A stretch of DNA of 64,000 bases from Jannaschia maritima (GTDB taxonomy: Bacteria; Pseudomonadota; Alphaproteobacteria; Rhodobacterales; Rhodobacteraceae), in contig NZ_JARGZA010000009.1 in the NCBI RefSeq assembly GCF_030973515.1, positions 107,596-171,595 of the forward strand. Direction: 5' to 3'. The notes under the pieces were generated by a model, which saw only the letters and a list, made by a program, of their open reading frames with translations, was not told where the DNA came from and searched no databases. A program made the position numbers and the translations under genes. Shown one piece after another: positions 45,093-54,427 of the stretch (position 1 is the first letter of the stretch; every line of letters begins with the position of its first letter).

Positions 45093-45295
45093 GTCGCGTT
45101 TCCTTCGTTCGTTGCGGATCCGTCGTTCCAGACCCTTTTTTCACAACCGCGACCGACCGCGCCGCCATGGCGGCAATCCGAACATCGGTGCGTATGGATG
45201 AACCCGTCCCCGGGTCAGGGGTCGGCACGTACTAGCCGACCCCGTCGCCGTCAAGACCAGCGAAAGGCTGTCAAGAACTTTTTGACCGGCGCGTC

Positions 45296-45946
45296 CTAGC
45301 TCCGCGCGGCCAGTGCCTCCGCGATGGCCCCGGCGACGGTCTCGATCTCGCCCAGGCCATCGACGCTCACTAGGTCGCCCTTGGCATAGTAGTAGCCCAA
45401 CAGTGGCGACGTCTTCTTGTAGTATTCCATCAACCGGGTCGTCAGCGCATCGGCATTATCGTCGGCGCGGCGATTGAACGTTGCGCCGCCGCAATTCGTG
45501 CACCGCCCGTCCGCGGGAATGGGCTTGGTCTGATCGTTGTAGACTTCGCCGCAGTCGCCGCAGGTGGACCGGGCGACGATCCGCGCCACGAGCGCAGCAT
45601 CATCGACCTGCATCTCGATGACGGCGTCGAGCATGGCGCCATTGGCCGCCAGCAGGTCGCCCAACGCGTCGGCCTGACCCAACGTACGAGGAAACCCGTC
45701 GAAGATGAAGCCGCCGCCACGCGACGTCTGCAATTGTTCCTCGATCAGTCCGATCACGATCTCGTCCGTGACCAGTTCGCCCGCATCCATGATCGCGGCG
45801 ACACGGCGCCCCATCTCGGTGCCGGACGACCGGGCAGCACGCAGCATGTCCCCGGTGGACAACTGAACCATACCCCGATCCTCGACCAGCCGACGGGCCT
45901 GCGTGCCCTTGCCGGCACCGGGCGGTCCCAACAGAATGATGTTCAT
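45296..45946 (-). CDS. adk: Adenylate kinase, zinc-lid type
   Basis: Adk interconverts ATP + AMP and 2 ADP. The 216-residue protein has the P-loop [11 protein letters not shown] at residues 7-17, [16 protein letters not shown] and the LID domain with CGDCGEVYN and CTNCGG, a four-cysteine set that probably binds zinc. ARSTCGDC and [25 protein letters not shown] are also typical. It lies between secY and rpsM, the normal alphaproteobacterial place. Confidence 0.97.
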   Translation of the reverse strand: MNIILLGPPGAGKGTQARRLVEDRGMVQLSTGDMLRAARSSGTEMGRRVAAIMDAGELVTDEIVIGLIEEQLQTSRGGGFIFDGFPRTLGQADALGDLLAANGAMLDAVIEMQVDDAALVARIVARSTCGDCGEVYNDQTKPIPADGRCTNCGGATFNRRADDNADALTTRLMEYYKKTSPLLGYYYAKGDLVSVDGLGEIETVAGAIAEALAARS

Positions 45947-45973
45947 GATGTCCTCCCCCCGGATGCGCCTGCC

Positions 45974-47344
45974 CTACCGGCGTGCGCTTCCGGCCTTTCC
46001 CCGGCCCCGCTGCCCACGGCGTTTGCCGCGCAACTGTGACTTCTCGATCAGCCCCTCGTACTGGTGGGCCAGCAGATGCGATTGGACCTGCTGGATCGTG
46101 TCCATCCCGACGGATACGATGATCAGGATCGACGTGCCCCCGAAATAGGCCGTGATCGCCAGTTCGTTCCGCACGACCTCCGGGATCAGGCAGACCAAGG
46201 CGAGATAGCCGGACCCAAGGACCAAGACCCGGTTCACCACGTATTCGAGGTACTCCTCCGTCCGCTTGCCGGGACGGATGCCGGGGATGAAACCGTTCTG
46301 GTTCTTCAGGTTGTCGGCCACGTCCTCCGCCTTGAAGGACACGTTGTGCGTGTAGAAGTACGCGAAAAAGATGATCATGCCCGCGAAGAAAAGCAGGTAC
46401 AGCGGCTGCCCAGGCCCGAAATAGGCCAGTACGGTGGCCATTATCGGACCCGTCTCCGCGCCGGAGAACGTGCTGATCGTGGTCGGCAGCAACAGCAGGC
46501 TGGACGCGAAGATCGCAGGAATGACGCCCGCCGGGTTCACCTTTACCGGCAGATGGCTGGACCCCCCGTCATAGACCTTCATCCCGACCTGTCGGCGCGG
46601 GTACTGGATGTGGATCTTGCGCAGGGACCGTTCCATGAACACGACGAAGACCAGCGTTCCCAGCAACATCAGCGTCACGCCGATGATGACTGGCGTGGTC
46701 AGCGCGCCCGTGCGCCCCGACTCGAAGAACTGCGCCAGGGCGGCGGGCAGCTCGGCCACGATGCCCACAAAGATAATCAGGCTGATCCCGTTGCCGATGC
46801 CCCGCGCGGTGATCTGCTCGCCCAACCACATCAGGAACATCGTTCCGCCCACCAGCGTCACGACGCAGGACACCCGGAAGAACCAGCCGGGATCGGCGAC
46901 CAGGCCACCCGATTCCAGACTGACCGCCAGGCCGTAGGCCTGAAGCGTCGCCAGGGCCACGGTGCCGTAGCGCGTGTACTGGTTCAGCTTCTTGCGTCCC
47001 GGCTCGCCCTCCTTCTTCAGGGCCTCGAGTTGCGGGACCATCGCGGCCATCAGCTGCACGATGATCGACGCGCTGATATACGGCATGATGCCCAGGGCGA
47101 AGACGCCCATCCGTCCAATCGCGCCGCCCGTGAACATGTTCAGCACGCCCCCCAGACCGGCGGCCGCCTGGTCCATGAAGTCGCGCAGCGCCGTCGTGTC
47201 GATGCCGGGGACCGGGATGTACGTCCCGAAGCGGTAGATGATCAGGAGGCCGATGGTGAACAGGATGCGCTGGCGCAGCTCCTTCGCCTTGCCGAACGCC
47301 CCCCAGCTCATGTTCGAGGCCATTTGTTCCGCAGCGGATGCCAT
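45974..47344 (-). CDS. secY: Preprotein translocase subunit SecY
   Basis: SecY is the channel of the general secretion translocon. The 456-residue protein has ten predicted helices; clear markers are FTIGLLIIYRFGTYIPVPGID, GIMPYISASIIVQLM, TLLQAYG-like TLQAYGLAVSLE, LGEQITARGIGNGISLIIF and GIRPGKRTEEYLEYVVNR. The basic C-terminus (QLRGKRRGQRGRGKAGSARR) is longer than in E. coli. It follows rplO by 128 bases and is followed by adk after 27 bases. Confidence 0.97.
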   Translation of the reverse strand: MASAAEQMASNMSWGAFGKAKELRQRILFTIGLLIIYRFGTYIPVPGIDTTALRDFMDQAAAGLGGVLNMFTGGAIGRMGVFALGIMPYISASIIVQLMAAMVPQLEALKKEGEPGRKKLNQYTRYGTVALATLQAYGLAVSLESGGLVADPGWFFRVSCVVTLVGGTMFLMWLGEQITARGIGNGISLIIFVGIVAELPAALAQFFESGRTGALTTPVIIGVTLMLLGTLVFVVFMERSLRKIHIQYPRRQVGMKVYDGGSSHLPVKVNPAGVIPAIFASSLLLLPTTISTFSGAETGPIMATVLAYFGPGQPLYLLFFAGMIIFFAYFYTHNVSFKAEDVADNLKNQNGFIPGIRPGKRTEEYLEYVVNRVLVLGSGYLALVCLIPEVVRNELAITAYFGGTSILIIVSVGMDTIQQVQSHLLAHQYEGLIEKSQLRGKRRGQRGRGKAGSARR

Positions 47345-47432
47345 CGCGGCCTCCCAATGGTGTCGTTCAGGCGATCGTGCCAGTCGATCCGGTCCCCCCC
47401 GGGACGCACGGCACGGTGCCCGGACCGATGTA

Positions 47433-47466
47433 GGCGGTGGCGGAACGGGTCACAACCCGTACCGCC
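47433..47466 (-). terminator. Bulged hairpin after rplO, possible attenuator
   Basis: ACGGGT/ACCCGT around a CACA loop, extended by GGCGGT/ACCGCC across a one-sided bulge, lies 6 bases after the rplO stop. There is no U-tract, and secY follows on the same strand, so partial attenuation or message processing is more likely than full termination. Confidence 0.35.
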
Positions 47467-47472
47467 GGGCGG

Positions 47473-47943
47473 TCACTCCGCCCCGGGGGCGATCGCGACG
47501 GTCAAGCTGCCGCCGGCCGCGGATGCCGCGTCGATCGCCGACTGGGACGCGCCCGTCACGGTGATCGTGGCAGCGCCGGTCAGGGCGCCCTTGCCGAGGA
47601 CTCGGACGCCGTCGAGCTTGCGACGGACCAGACCCGCGGCGACCATCGCATCCTCGGTCACGTTCGAGGCATCCAGCTTGCCCGCATCGATGAACTGCTG
47701 GATCTTGCCCAGGTTCACAACGGCATATGCCTTGCGGTTCGGCTTGTTGAAGCCACGCTTGGGCAGGCGCTGGTACAGCGGCATCTGACCGCCTTCGTAC
47801 CCGTTGATCGCCACGCCGGAACGCGACTTCTGACCCTTGATGCCGCGGCCACCGGTCTTGCCCAGGCCCGAACCCGGACCGCGACCGACGCGCTTGGGCT
47901 TGTGGGTGGCGCCGGGGTTGTCGCGCAGTTCGTTGAGTTTCAT
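47473..47943 (-). CDS. rplO: 50S ribosomal protein L15
   Basis: L15 is an assembly protein of the large subunit. The 156-residue protein has [45 protein letters not shown] N-terminus (broken here for length), [16 protein letters not shown] and the C-terminal [19 protein letters not shown]. The ATG at 47943 is the family start; an upstream reading to 48000 is rejected. It follows rpmD by 116 bases. Confidence 0.97.
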   Translation of the reverse strand: MKLNELRDNPGATHKPKRVGRGPGSGLGKTGGRGIKGQKSRSGVAINGYEGGQMPLYQRLPKRGFNKPNRKAYAVVNLGKIQQFIDAGKLDASNVTEDAMVAAGLVRRKLDGVRVLGKGALTGAATITVTGASQSAIDAASAAGGSLTVAIAPGAE

Positions 47944-48059
47944 CTCGCTTCTCCTGTTCGCCGGACGCGGTCCCCGAAGCGAATGGACCGGACGCGGCAT
48001 GTGTTCTCGCGTGAAACGCCCGCCCCGTGAGGGCGGGCGTCGAATTCAGGGTCGCGGGG

Positions 48060-48245
48060 TCAGCCCCGCTCCTCCACAATCTCGACCAAGTGCGGGATCT
48101 TGCGGATCATTCCGCGGACGGAGGGCGTATCCTCCAACTCGCGGGTCTTGTGCATCTTGTTCAGACCCAGGCCGATCAACGTGGCGCGCTGCTCGGCGGG
48201 GCGGCGGATGGGAGAGCCAACCTGCTTTACGACGATAGTTGCCAT
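48060..48245 (-). CDS. rpmD: 50S ribosomal protein L30
   Basis: This 61-residue protein has the compact L30 pattern: [20 protein letters not shown], then [26 protein letters not shown] and PHLVEIVEE. Length is standard. It starts 3 bases after the rpsE stop. Confidence 0.97.
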   Translation of the reverse strand: MATIVVKQVGSPIRRPAEQRATLIGLGLNKMHKTRELEDTPSVRGMIRKIPHLVEIVEERG

Positions 48246-48248
48246 GGA

Positions 48249-48836
48249 TCAGGCCTCCTCTGCGACGGGGGCTTGTTCGCCGTCGATCTTAGGCGCGTCG
48301 TCCTTGCGCAGGATGTCGGCGACCTTCTTGCCACGGCGCTGCGCTACGTTGCGCGGCGACTGCGAGGCACGCAGGCCGTCCAGCGTGGCGCGGATCATGT
48401 TGTAGGGGTTCTGCGATCCCAGCGACTTAGCGACGACGTCCTTGATGCCCAGCATCTCGAACACGGCCCGCATCGGACCACCGGCGATGATGCCGGTGCC
48501 CTCGGGAGCGGTTCGCATGGTCACGCGACCCGCACCCCAGCGCCCGTTGATGTCGTGGTGCAACGTGCGGCCATCGCGCAGCGGAACGCGCATCATCTGG
48601 CGCTTGGCCTGCTCGGTGGCCTTGCGGATGGCCTCGGGCACTTCCTTGGCCTTGCCCTTGCCGAAACCAACGCGGCCCTTCTGGTCGCCCACGACGACCA
48701 GGGCCGCGAAGCCGAAGCGCTTGCCGCCCTTGACGGTCTTCGACACGCGGTTGATCGCGACGAGGCGATCGGCGAATTCCGGCGTCTCATCCCGATCGCG
48801 CCCGCGTCCGCGGCGGTTGTTGTCACGTTCTGCCAT
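48249..48836 (-). CDS. rpsE: 30S ribosomal protein S5
   Basis: S5 contributes to decoding accuracy. The 195-residue protein has [50 protein letters not shown], and [20 protein letters not shown], all typical, plus an acidic C-terminal tail ([17 protein letters not shown]) common in alphaproteobacteria. The 369-base gap upstream, normally only a few bases, holds a decayed small gene. Confidence 0.97.
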   Translation of the reverse strand: MAERDNNRRGRGRDRDETPEFADRLVAINRVSKTVKGGKRFGFAALVVVGDQKGRVGFGKGKAKEVPEAIRKATEQAKRQMMRVPLRDGRTLHHDINGRWGAGRVTMRTAPEGTGIIAGGPMRAVFEMLGIKDVVAKSLGSQNPYNMIRATLDGLRASQSPRNVAQRRGKKVADILRKDDAPKIDGEQAPVAEEA

Positions 48837-48934
48837 CCGGCATCTCCTGCTGTTCCGGGCCTACTGCCCGCTTCACCGGCCGCGATGCGCAGAATGCGCC
48901 CGGACCATCGAGGGGGCCGGTGCAGCCCCCTGCA

Positions 48935-49206
48935 TCAGTCTTCGTCGGGGTATTCTAACCGAACGATCCGGCGGTTCAGTTCATAAATCCGTTCGATTGC
49001 ACGCCGTGCGCATCGATCGACTCCATCACTGTCATCCGAAGCGCCCGCTGGTCACGCGCCATGTGGTCCAGTTCAGTTTCGACCGCCTCATTTCAGGCAA
49101 ACAATGCATCCATGCGGCAATCCGAACGGGAAAAACCCTCATCAACCCGCTTATCGAGCTGATCGAACCGCTCCAGCACGGCCGCCTTGAACGCGTCGTC
49201 GTCCAT
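48935..49206 (-). pseudogene. Decayed coiled-coil gene between rplR and rpsE
   Basis: An ATG at 49206 overlaps the rplR stop as TGATG and opens a 37-codon frame (DDDAFKAAVLERFDQLDKRV, then a TGA at 49095-49093). Beyond that stop the same frame continues with heptad-like sequence NEAVETELDHMARDQRALRM and VMESIDAHG; a shift near 48995 then gives AIERIYELNRRIVRLEYPDED and a TGA at 48937-48935. One nonsense and one frameshift change would restore a charged coiled-coil protein of about 95 residues. The first 37 codons could still be translated through coupling to rplR. No family recognised. Confidence 0.55.
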
Positions 49207-49565
49207 CAGAACCTCAGACCACCCTCCCGCGCGGCGTCGGCCAGGGCCTTCACCTTGCCGTGGAACAGGAAGCCGCCGCGATCGAAATACACGTCCTCGA
49301 CCCCCGCCGCTTTCGCGCGTTCCGCGATGGCGGCCCCGATCTTGGCCGCGGCCTCGACGTTGTTCTTGCCGATCAGGCCTAGGTCCTTCTCCAGCGAGGA
49401 CGCGGACGCTAAGGTCCGACCCTGCGCGTCGTCGATGACCTGCACGCTGATGTTCTTATTGGAGCGGTGGACCGACAGGCGCGGGCGCCCGGCGGCCAGT
49501 TTCCGCAGCTTGCTCCGGACGCGCATGCGGCGCTTCTGGAACAGCTCTCGCTTGGAAAGTGCCAT
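49206..49565 (-). CDS. rplR: 50S ribosomal protein L18
   Basis: L18 binds 5S rRNA. The 119-residue protein has [26 protein letters not shown] and [46 protein letters not shown] ending, standard for the family. It follows rplF by 12 bases. Its stop codon overlaps the start of the decayed gene downstream rather than leading straight to rpsE. Confidence 0.97.
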   Translation of the reverse strand: MALSKRELFQKRRMRVRSKLRKLAAGRPRLSVHRSNKNISVQVIDDAQGRTLASASSLEKDLGLIGKNNVEAAAKIGAAIAERAKAAGVEDVYFDRGGFLFHGKVKALADAAREGGLRF

Positions 49566-49577
49566 GATGTCCGGTCC

Positions 49578-50111
49578 TTACTTCTTCTTGCCTTCCTTGC
49601 GGAAGATGTACTCGTCCTTGTAACGGATGCCCTTGCCCTTGTAGGGTTCGGGCGCGCGCCACGCGCGGATCTCGGCAGCGACCTGGCCGACCTGCTGCTG
49701 ATCGATCCCCTCGACGGTGATTTCGGTCGGCTTGGCCGCCGTGATCGTGATGCCTTCGGGGATGTCGTACTCGACGTCGTGGCTGTACCCCAGAGCCAGC
49801 TTCAAGGTCTTGCCCTGAACCTGCGCCCGGTAGCCGACGCCCTGGATCTCGAGGTCCTTCTTGAAGCCGATGGTCACGCCCTGGACCAGGTTTGCGACCT
49901 GGGTGCGGGACATGCCCCATTGCTGGCGCGCCCTCTTGGACTTGCCGCGCGGATCAACGCTGACGGCGTTGTCCGCGACCGACAGGCTGATGTCGTCGGC
50001 CGCGGTGAAGCTGCGGGTGCCCTTGGGACCCTTCACCTGGATTGTCTGGCCGCTGACGCTGGCCTCTACGCCCGAAGGGAGGTCCACGGGCCGTTTTCCG
50101 ATACGAGACAT
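49578..50111 (-). CDS. rplF: 50S ribosomal protein L6
   Basis: L6 lies near the GTPase-associated centre. The 177-residue protein has [56 protein letters not shown] and the ending [19 protein letters not shown]. The ATG at 50111 fits the family; the open frame to 50297 is not used. It follows rpsH by 10 bases. Confidence 0.97.
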   Translation of the reverse strand: MSRIGKRPVDLPSGVEASVSGQTIQVKGPKGTRSFTAADDISLSVADNAVSVDPRGKSKRARQQWGMSRTQVANLVQGVTIGFKKDLEIQGVGYRAQVQGKTLKLALGYSHDVEYDIPEGITITAAKPTEITVEGIDQQQVGQVAAEIRAWRAPEPYKGKGIRYKDEYIFRKEGKKK

Positions 50112-50121
50112 GGAACCCTCC

Positions 50122-50514
50122 TCAGAATACGGTGCAGAGCACTTCGCCGCCGACGTTCTGCGAACGGGCGGAGGCGTCGGACATGACGCCGCGCGACGTG
50201 GACACGATGGATACGCCCAGGCCCTGGCGGACCGAAGGCACGGATGCGGCGCCCAAGTACACGCGGCGGCCGGGCTTCGAGATCCGCTTGAGTTCACGGA
50301 TGACGGGCGCGCCTTCGTAGTACTTCAGGCTAATCTCGATCTCGGGATGGCCTCGATCGGAAGTGACCTGCTCGTATCCACGGATATAGCCTTCGTCGGC
50401 CATGACGTCCAAGACGCGCGCGCGCAGCTTCGATGCGGGGGGCCGGACGGTCGACTTGCCGCGCAGGGACGCGTTGCGGATGCGGGTCAGCATGTCGGCG
50501 ATGGGATCGTTCAT
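50122..50514 (-). CDS. rpsH: 30S ribosomal protein S8
   Basis: S8 binds the central domain of 16S rRNA; in E. coli it also represses the spc operon. The 130-residue protein has [38 protein letters not shown], and the terminal [20 protein letters not shown]. It follows rpsN by 13 bases. Confidence 0.97.
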   Translation of the reverse strand: MNDPIADMLTRIRNASLRGKSTVRPPASKLRARVLDVMADEGYIRGYEQVTSDRGHPEIEISLKYYEGAPVIRELKRISKPGRRVYLGAASVPSVRQGLGVSIVSTSRGVMSDASARSQNVGGEVLCTVF

Positions 50515-50527
50515 TGCGTGATCCTCC

Positions 50528-50833
50528 TTACCAGCTCGACTTGACCATGCCGGGGATCTGACCCTTCGAGGCCAGTTCGCGCAGCATGATCCGGCTGAGC
50601 TTCAACTTGCGATAGTAACCGCGCGGGCGACCGGTCAGCTGGCAGCGGTTGTTCAGACGGGTGGGCGACGAGTTACGGGGCAATTCGGCCAGTTTCAGGC
50701 GTGCCTTGAACCGATCCTCCATCGGCTTGGATTCATCGTTCGCGATTTCCTTCAGCGCCGCACGCTTCTCCGCGTACTGCTTGACCAGCCGCTCGCGCTT
50801 CTTCTGACGCTGGATCATGGATTCTTTAGCCAT
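50528..50833 (-). CDS. rpsN: 30S ribosomal protein S14, zinc-free form
   Basis: The 101-residue length and the absence of CxxC pairs mark this as the zinc-independent S14. Typical segments are [40 protein letters not shown] and [20 protein letters not shown]. It follows rplE by 12 bases. Confidence 0.97.
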   Translation of the reverse strand: MAKESMIQRQKKRERLVKQYAEKRAALKEIANDESKPMEDRFKARLKLAELPRNSSPTRLNNRCQLTGRPRGYYRKLKLSRIMLRELASKGQIPGMVKSSW

Positions 50834-50845
50834 CTCTCTGACCCC

Positions 50846-51409
50846 TTAGCTGGTGAACGGCAGGTTGAAGTGGCCCAAGAGGGACCGCGCCTCGGCATCG
50901 GTCTTCGCCGTCGTGACGATCGCGATGTCCAGGCCCCAGTTCTCGTCGACCTTGTCGAAGTTGATCTCCGGGAAGACGATATGCTCCTTCAGACCCATGT
51001 TGTAGTTCCCACGCCCGTCGAACCCCGACGCCCTCACGCCACGGAAATCGCGGACGCGCGGCAGGGCGATGGTGACCAGGCGGTCCAGGAAGTCGTACAT
51101 GCGATCGCCGCGCAGCGTGACCTTGGCGCCCAGGGGCATGCCCTCGCGGACGCGGAAGCCCGCAATGGACTTTTTGGCCTTCGTGACGACGGCCTGCTGG
51201 CCCGTAATCGCGGTCAGGTCGTCCTGTGCGCTCTTGGCCTTCTTGCTGTCCCGGACGGATTCCGCGCCGGCGCCGATGTTCAGCACGATCTTCTCGAGCC
51301 GCGGGATCTGAAGGTCGTTCTTGTAGGCGAACTCTTCCTTCATGGCCGGCTTGATGCGGTCCTGGAAGTCCGCCTTCAGACGCGGGATGTAGTTGGCTTG
51401 GTCGAGCAT
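50846..51409 (-). CDS. rplE: 50S ribosomal protein L5
   Basis: L5 binds 5S rRNA and contacts the P-site tRNA. The 187-residue protein has [46 protein letters not shown] core, [23 protein letters not shown] and [20 protein letters not shown]. Its ATG overlaps the rplX stop as TGATG. Confidence 0.97.
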   Translation of the reverse strand: MLDQANYIPRLKADFQDRIKPAMKEEFAYKNDLQIPRLEKIVLNIGAGAESVRDSKKAKSAQDDLTAITGQQAVVTKAKKSIAGFRVREGMPLGAKVTLRGDRMYDFLDRLVTIALPRVRDFRGVRASGFDGRGNYNMGLKEHIVFPEINFDKVDENWGLDIAIVTTAKTDAEARSLLGHFNLPFTS

Positions 51410-51714
51410 CAGATCACGTCCCCCGTGGTCTTGGCGAAGCGAACCTTCTTGCCGTCTTCCGAGCGGAAGCCGACACGGGTCGCCTTGCCGTTTGCGTCCT
51501 GGATGGCCAGGTTCGACAGGTCGATCGGCATCGCCTTGGGGATCCGTCCGCCCTGGCTGGCCTGGGACTGACGGGTGTGACGGATAGCCATGTTCACGCC
51601 GCCGACGACGGCCTTTCCGGCCTTGGGATCCACGGATTCGATCTCGCCCGTCTTGCCCTTGTCCTTGCCCGCCAGCACGACGACCGTGTCGCCCTTGCGC
51701 AGTTTCGCAGCCAT
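51409..51714 (-). CDS. rplX: 50S ribosomal protein L24
   Basis: L24 initiates large-subunit assembly. The 101-residue protein has a KOW motif ([19 protein letters not shown] near residues 6-24) and [20 protein letters not shown]. The ATG at 51714 overlaps the rplN stop as TGATG; a GTG three bases upstream is the alternative start and is less likely. Confidence 0.97.
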   Translation of the reverse strand: MAAKLRKGDTVVVLAGKDKGKTGEIESVDPKAGKAVVGGVNMAIRHTRQSQASQGGRIPKAMPIDLSNLAIQDANGKATRVGFRSEDGKKVRFAKTTGDVI

Positions 51715-52082
51715 CACAGCACCTCCGGCGCGAGCGAGATGATCTTCATGAAGTTCTTCGCGCGCAGTTCACGGACCACCGGCCCGAAGATGCGGGTGCC
51801 GACGGGTTCGTTGTTGTTGTTGAGGATGACGGCGGCGTTGCCATCGAAGCGGATCGCGGTGCCGTCGTCGCGGCGCACTTCCTTGGCGGTGCGCACGACC
51901 ACGGCCTTGCGGACGTCGCCCTTCTTCACGCGTCCCCGCGGAATCGCTTCCTTGACCGACACCACGATGATGTCGCCGACGGAGGCGTACTTCCGCTTGG
52001 ACCCGCCCAGGACCTTGATGCACTGAACGCGGCGTGCACCGCTGTTGTCAGCGACATCAAGGTTGGTCTGCATCTGGATCAT
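51714..52082 (-). CDS. rplN: 50S ribosomal protein L14
   Basis: The 122-residue protein has [51 protein letters not shown] core and [20 protein letters not shown] near the end, all standard for L14. It follows rpsQ by 68 bases and is coupled to rplX. Confidence 0.98.
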   Translation of the reverse strand: MIQMQTNLDVADNSGARRVQCIKVLGGSKRKYASVGDIIVVSVKEAIPRGRVKKGDVRKAVVVRTAKEVRRDDGTAIRFDGNAAVILNNNNEPVGTRIFGPVVRELRAKNFMKIISLAPEVL

Positions 52083-52150
52083 TGGTTTCTCCCGACCTTT
52101 GGGGGGGCGATGCGGCCCGTGTCCCCAGGGTTTCGATTACGGCAACGCCC

Positions 52151-52480
52151 TCAGTGGGCGGCAGCCTCGTGGGCTGCGTGACGCTCAGCGTCGTCGACCT
52201 GTTGTTGCTTCGCGTCTTCCTGGCGCGTGCGTTCGTAGGCTTCGACCATCTCGGCGGTCATCACCTCCCAGCGCTTCGTCTTCGACTTGGGCGCGCATTC
52301 CTGGATGCGGACCGTGTCGCCCACCTTGAACGCGTCCGTCTCGTCGTGGGCGCGGTACTTCTTGGACTTCCGCACCGTCTTCTGCAGCAGCGGGTGCTTG
52401 AAGCGGCGCTCGACCGACACGGTTACGGTCTGGGCGTTCTGATCGGACGTCACGACGCCCTGGAGAATACGCTTGGGCAT
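52151..52480 (-). CDS. rpsQ: 30S ribosomal protein S17 with C-terminal extension
   Basis: The S17 core is present: [43 protein letters not shown], and [20 protein letters not shown]. At 109 residues it is about 25 longer than E. coli S17 because of a charged tail with [20 protein letters not shown]. Extensions of this kind occur in some alphaproteobacteria. It starts 3 bases after rpmC. Confidence 0.96.
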   Translation of the reverse strand: MPKRILQGVVTSDQNAQTVTVSVERRFKHPLLQKTVRKSKKYRAHDETDAFKVGDTVRIQECAPKSKTKRWEVMTAEMVEAYERTRQEDAKQQQVDDAERHAAHEAAAH

Positions 52481-52483
52481 GGT

Positions 52484-52693
52484 CTACGCCTCCGCTTCGG
52501 GCGCAGTGCGCGCCTTTTCGTTCAGAACAGTCATCACACGCGCCGTCTCGCGGCGGACCTGGCGCATGCGCGCCGTGTTCTCCAACTGATTGGTGGCCTG
52601 CTGGAAGCGGAGGTTGAACCCCTCCTTCTTCAGGGCCGTCAGCTGCGTGCGCAACTCGTCCGGGGTCTTGCCCCGCAGTTCCTTGGCATCCAT
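52484..52693 (-). CDS. rpmC: 50S ribosomal protein L29
   Basis: The 69-residue protein ([20 protein letters not shown], then [20 protein letters not shown]) is L29. Two ATGs are close; I chose 52693 because the AGGAG sequence lies 7-8 bases upstream of it, whereas the ATG at 52699 is too near. It is the first gene after the 2.5 kb island that separates it from rplP, so it needs its own promoter. A weak candidate is TTGCGC (52798-52793) with TCTAAT (52777-52772) on the minus strand, spaced 15 bases. Confidence 0.95.
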   Translation of the reverse strand: MDAKELRGKTPDELRTQLTALKKEGFNLRFQQATNQLENTARMRQVRRETARVMTVLNEKARTAPEAEA

Positions 52694-52822
52694 CGCCATT
52701 CTCCTGTCAACATCACCGGCAGGCCCCGTGAGGGTGACCCGCGATCCCGGTGGAGAGGTTAGAGCGCGGCCATTAGACGAAGGCCCGGCGTGGCGCAATG
52801 GGCCGCGGGAACTTTTAGTGCC

Positions 52823-52960
52823 CTACCCCCACTGATAGTTGAAGCTGACGCTGATGCGGTCGTCGTCGGTCATGTTCGTCGGCGCTTCTCGCCGCAGCCA
52901 GGAATCCGTCAGGAAGACGTCGCCCGCGTGGGGGCGGACGAAGGTGGGTGCGGGCTCGCG
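52823..52960 (-). pseudogene. Truncated duplicate of the 2OG-Fe(II) oxygenase C-terminus
   Basis: Read on the minus strand, this fragment gives HAGDVFLTDSWLRREAPTNM then TDDDRISVSFNYQWG and a stop, closely matching the last 40 residues of the complete oxygenase gene at 53799-54419 (TDDDRISVSFNYRWG). The two copies lie 976 bases apart in the same orientation; 22 bases (52834-52855 and 53810-53831) are identical. It has no start or N-terminal domain. The copies bracket the membrane-protein gene at 52981-53712. Confidence 0.85.
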
Positions 52961-52980
52961 AGCGTTTCGCGATCAAGCTG

Positions 52981-53712
52981 TCAGGTCGTGCGGCGTTCGT
53001 TTATCGAAGCTGGCACCAATAGATAAACGATGACCGCCGAGATCGCGATAATGATTGCGATCATCTCGCCCAATTCTTCGACGGTTGTGCGCAACATCCG
53101 AACCCAATTTGACGGGTCGATCATGTCAGGGTTCATCTGGGGATCGGGAATGAAGAATTTCGCCTCGATAGTTTCCATGCCGAGCGCAGCCAGGATGAAC
53201 ACGCACGCGGCGAGGATTAACCGGTTCCGAACCGCAGCCGGCAAGCGATACGCGAACGGCGCTAGCACTATCATGGATCCACAGACCGCAAGCACTCCGT
53301 AGACTTGCCAATGGAAAATCCCCAGCGGGGCGCCGCCGACAATACGGCTGCCGATAGCGCCGCCGAACGTCTCGTGCAACATAGCGGTTTCATCGACCGA
53401 TATGTAAACTGCGATAAGTGCGACGATGACCCAACCCAGCCGTAGGTTCTTCATATCCTGCCGCCTAGCCGCAAAAAGCGAGAGGATCGCCATCAGCAGC
53501 CAGCAACTGGATGAAAACCAGGTGGGCAGGTTCGCTTCCCCGCCAAGGTCGAAAAGGACGAGGACGACACGACATGCTGCGGTCGTGCATTCGCTGAGCA
53601 TCAACTGCGAGACAAAGAAGCAAGCCGTCAGGGAAAGCGCGAAGACGAAGAGCGCATTGGGAGGACGCTGCCAAATCGCTACCGACAACGAGAACGTACC
53701 GTGACCAATCAT
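52981..53712 (-). CDS. Hypothetical polytopic membrane protein in the rplP-rpmC island
   Basis: This 243-residue protein has about six hydrophobic segments, including FVFALSLTACFFVSQLML, WFSSSCWLLMAILSLFAA, WVIVALIAVYISVDETAML and EMIAIIIAISAVIVYLLVPA. The motif SVDETAMLHETFGG between helices is the most distinctive feature. No family recognised. Its base composition is clearly less GC-rich than the ribosomal genes around it, and the upstream flank (53713-53790) is AT-rich, suggesting recent acquisition. The ATG at 53712 is the best start; earlier TTG/GTG codons exist. Confidence 0.75.
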   Translation of the reverse strand: MIGHGTFSLSVAIWQRPPNALFVFALSLTACFFVSQLMLSECTTAACRVVLVLFDLGGEANLPTWFSSSCWLLMAILSLFAARRQDMKNLRLGWVIVALIAVYISVDETAMLHETFGGAIGSRIVGGAPLGIFHWQVYGVLAVCGSMIVLAPFAYRLPAAVRNRLILAACVFILAALGMETIEAKFFIPDPQMNPDMIDPSNWVRMLRTTVEELGEMIAIIIAISAVIVYLLVPASINERRTT

Positions 53713-53798
53713 TACAACACACAACAAACTACTCAAAAAGTATCTATAGGACGGCGCAGAGTCAGGTATCAACGCAGACGAACCCGTTTGGTTAATCC

Positions 53799-54419
53799 CT
53801 ATCCCCACCGATAGTTGAAGCTGACGCTGATACGGTCGTCGTCGGTCATGTTCATCGGCACTTCGTGGCGCAGCCAGCCTTCCCATAGCAGGACGTCGCC
53901 CACGGCGGGGCGGGCCGTATGGAACGTGCGGCGGTCGGCGGGCGCGTCGGGCGTCCGGCCGGGCGCGGCCATCATGAACGGCAGGCGCGGATCCTCGAAC
54001 CGGATCGCCCCGGCGCCGTCGGGCAAGGCGACGTAGGTCGTTCCGCTGACGACGGCGTGGGGGTGCAGGTGGCCGGTGTGGATGCCGCCGGGGGGCAGGA
54101 CGTTGATCCAGATGTCGTCCAGGGCGAGGTCGCGCCCGTCGAGGTCGAAGGCGGCGTCGGCGGCGAAGGCCGAGACGTGCCGGTCCAGGTTGCGGCGCAG
54201 CGCGTCGAAGATGGGGAAGCGCCACGGCAGGTCCGTGAGCGAGGCATAGGAGGTGTAGCCCGGAAAGTCGTTCCGGTCGCACCATTCCTGCCCGGCTTCG
54301 TCGTCTTCGGCGATCGAGATGCAGGATGCGCGAAGTTCGCCCGCATCGACCTTCGGATCGTGGTCGGACAGCAAGGCCCGGTAGAGACGCGTCACGAAGA
54401 GGGATGATAGATCGGCCAT
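53799..54419 (-). CDS. Putative 2OG-Fe(II) oxygenase (TIGR02466 type)
   Basis: This 206-residue protein resembles the TIGR02466 family of putative 2-oxoglutarate/iron oxygenases: FVTRLYRALLSD at the start, IWINVLPPGGIHTGHLHPHAVVSGTTYVALP containing the His metal ligands (broken here for length), IRFEDPR, and WLRHEVPMNMTDDDRISVSF carrying the distal His and Arg. The substrate is unknown; a ribosomal-protein or other protein target is only suggested by its place between rplP and rpmC. A partial copy of its 3' end lies at 52823-52960. Confidence 0.85.
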   Translation of the reverse strand: MADLSSLFVTRLYRALLSDHDPKVDAGELRASCISIAEDDEAGQEWCDRNDFPGYTSYASLTDLPWRFPIFDALRRNLDRHVSAFAADAAFDLDGRDLALDDIWINVLPPGGIHTGHLHPHAVVSGTTYVALPDGAGAIRFEDPRLPFMMAAPGRTPDAPADRRTFHTARPAVGDVLLWEGWLRHEVPMNMTDDDRISVSFNYRWG

Positions 54420-54427
54420 GCGCCCCC

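Noticed and set aside
52704..52709. TTGACA on the minus strand just upstream of rpmC as a -35 box
   Set aside because: It overlaps the ribosome-binding region about 10 bases from the start codon, leaving no room for a -10 element and a transcript start.
52750..52810. tRNA-like words (GGTTAGAGCGCGG, GTGGCGCAATGG) near the rpmC leader
   Set aside because: No acceptor stem, no T-arm GGTTCGA-type sequence and no consistent cloverleaf on either strand.
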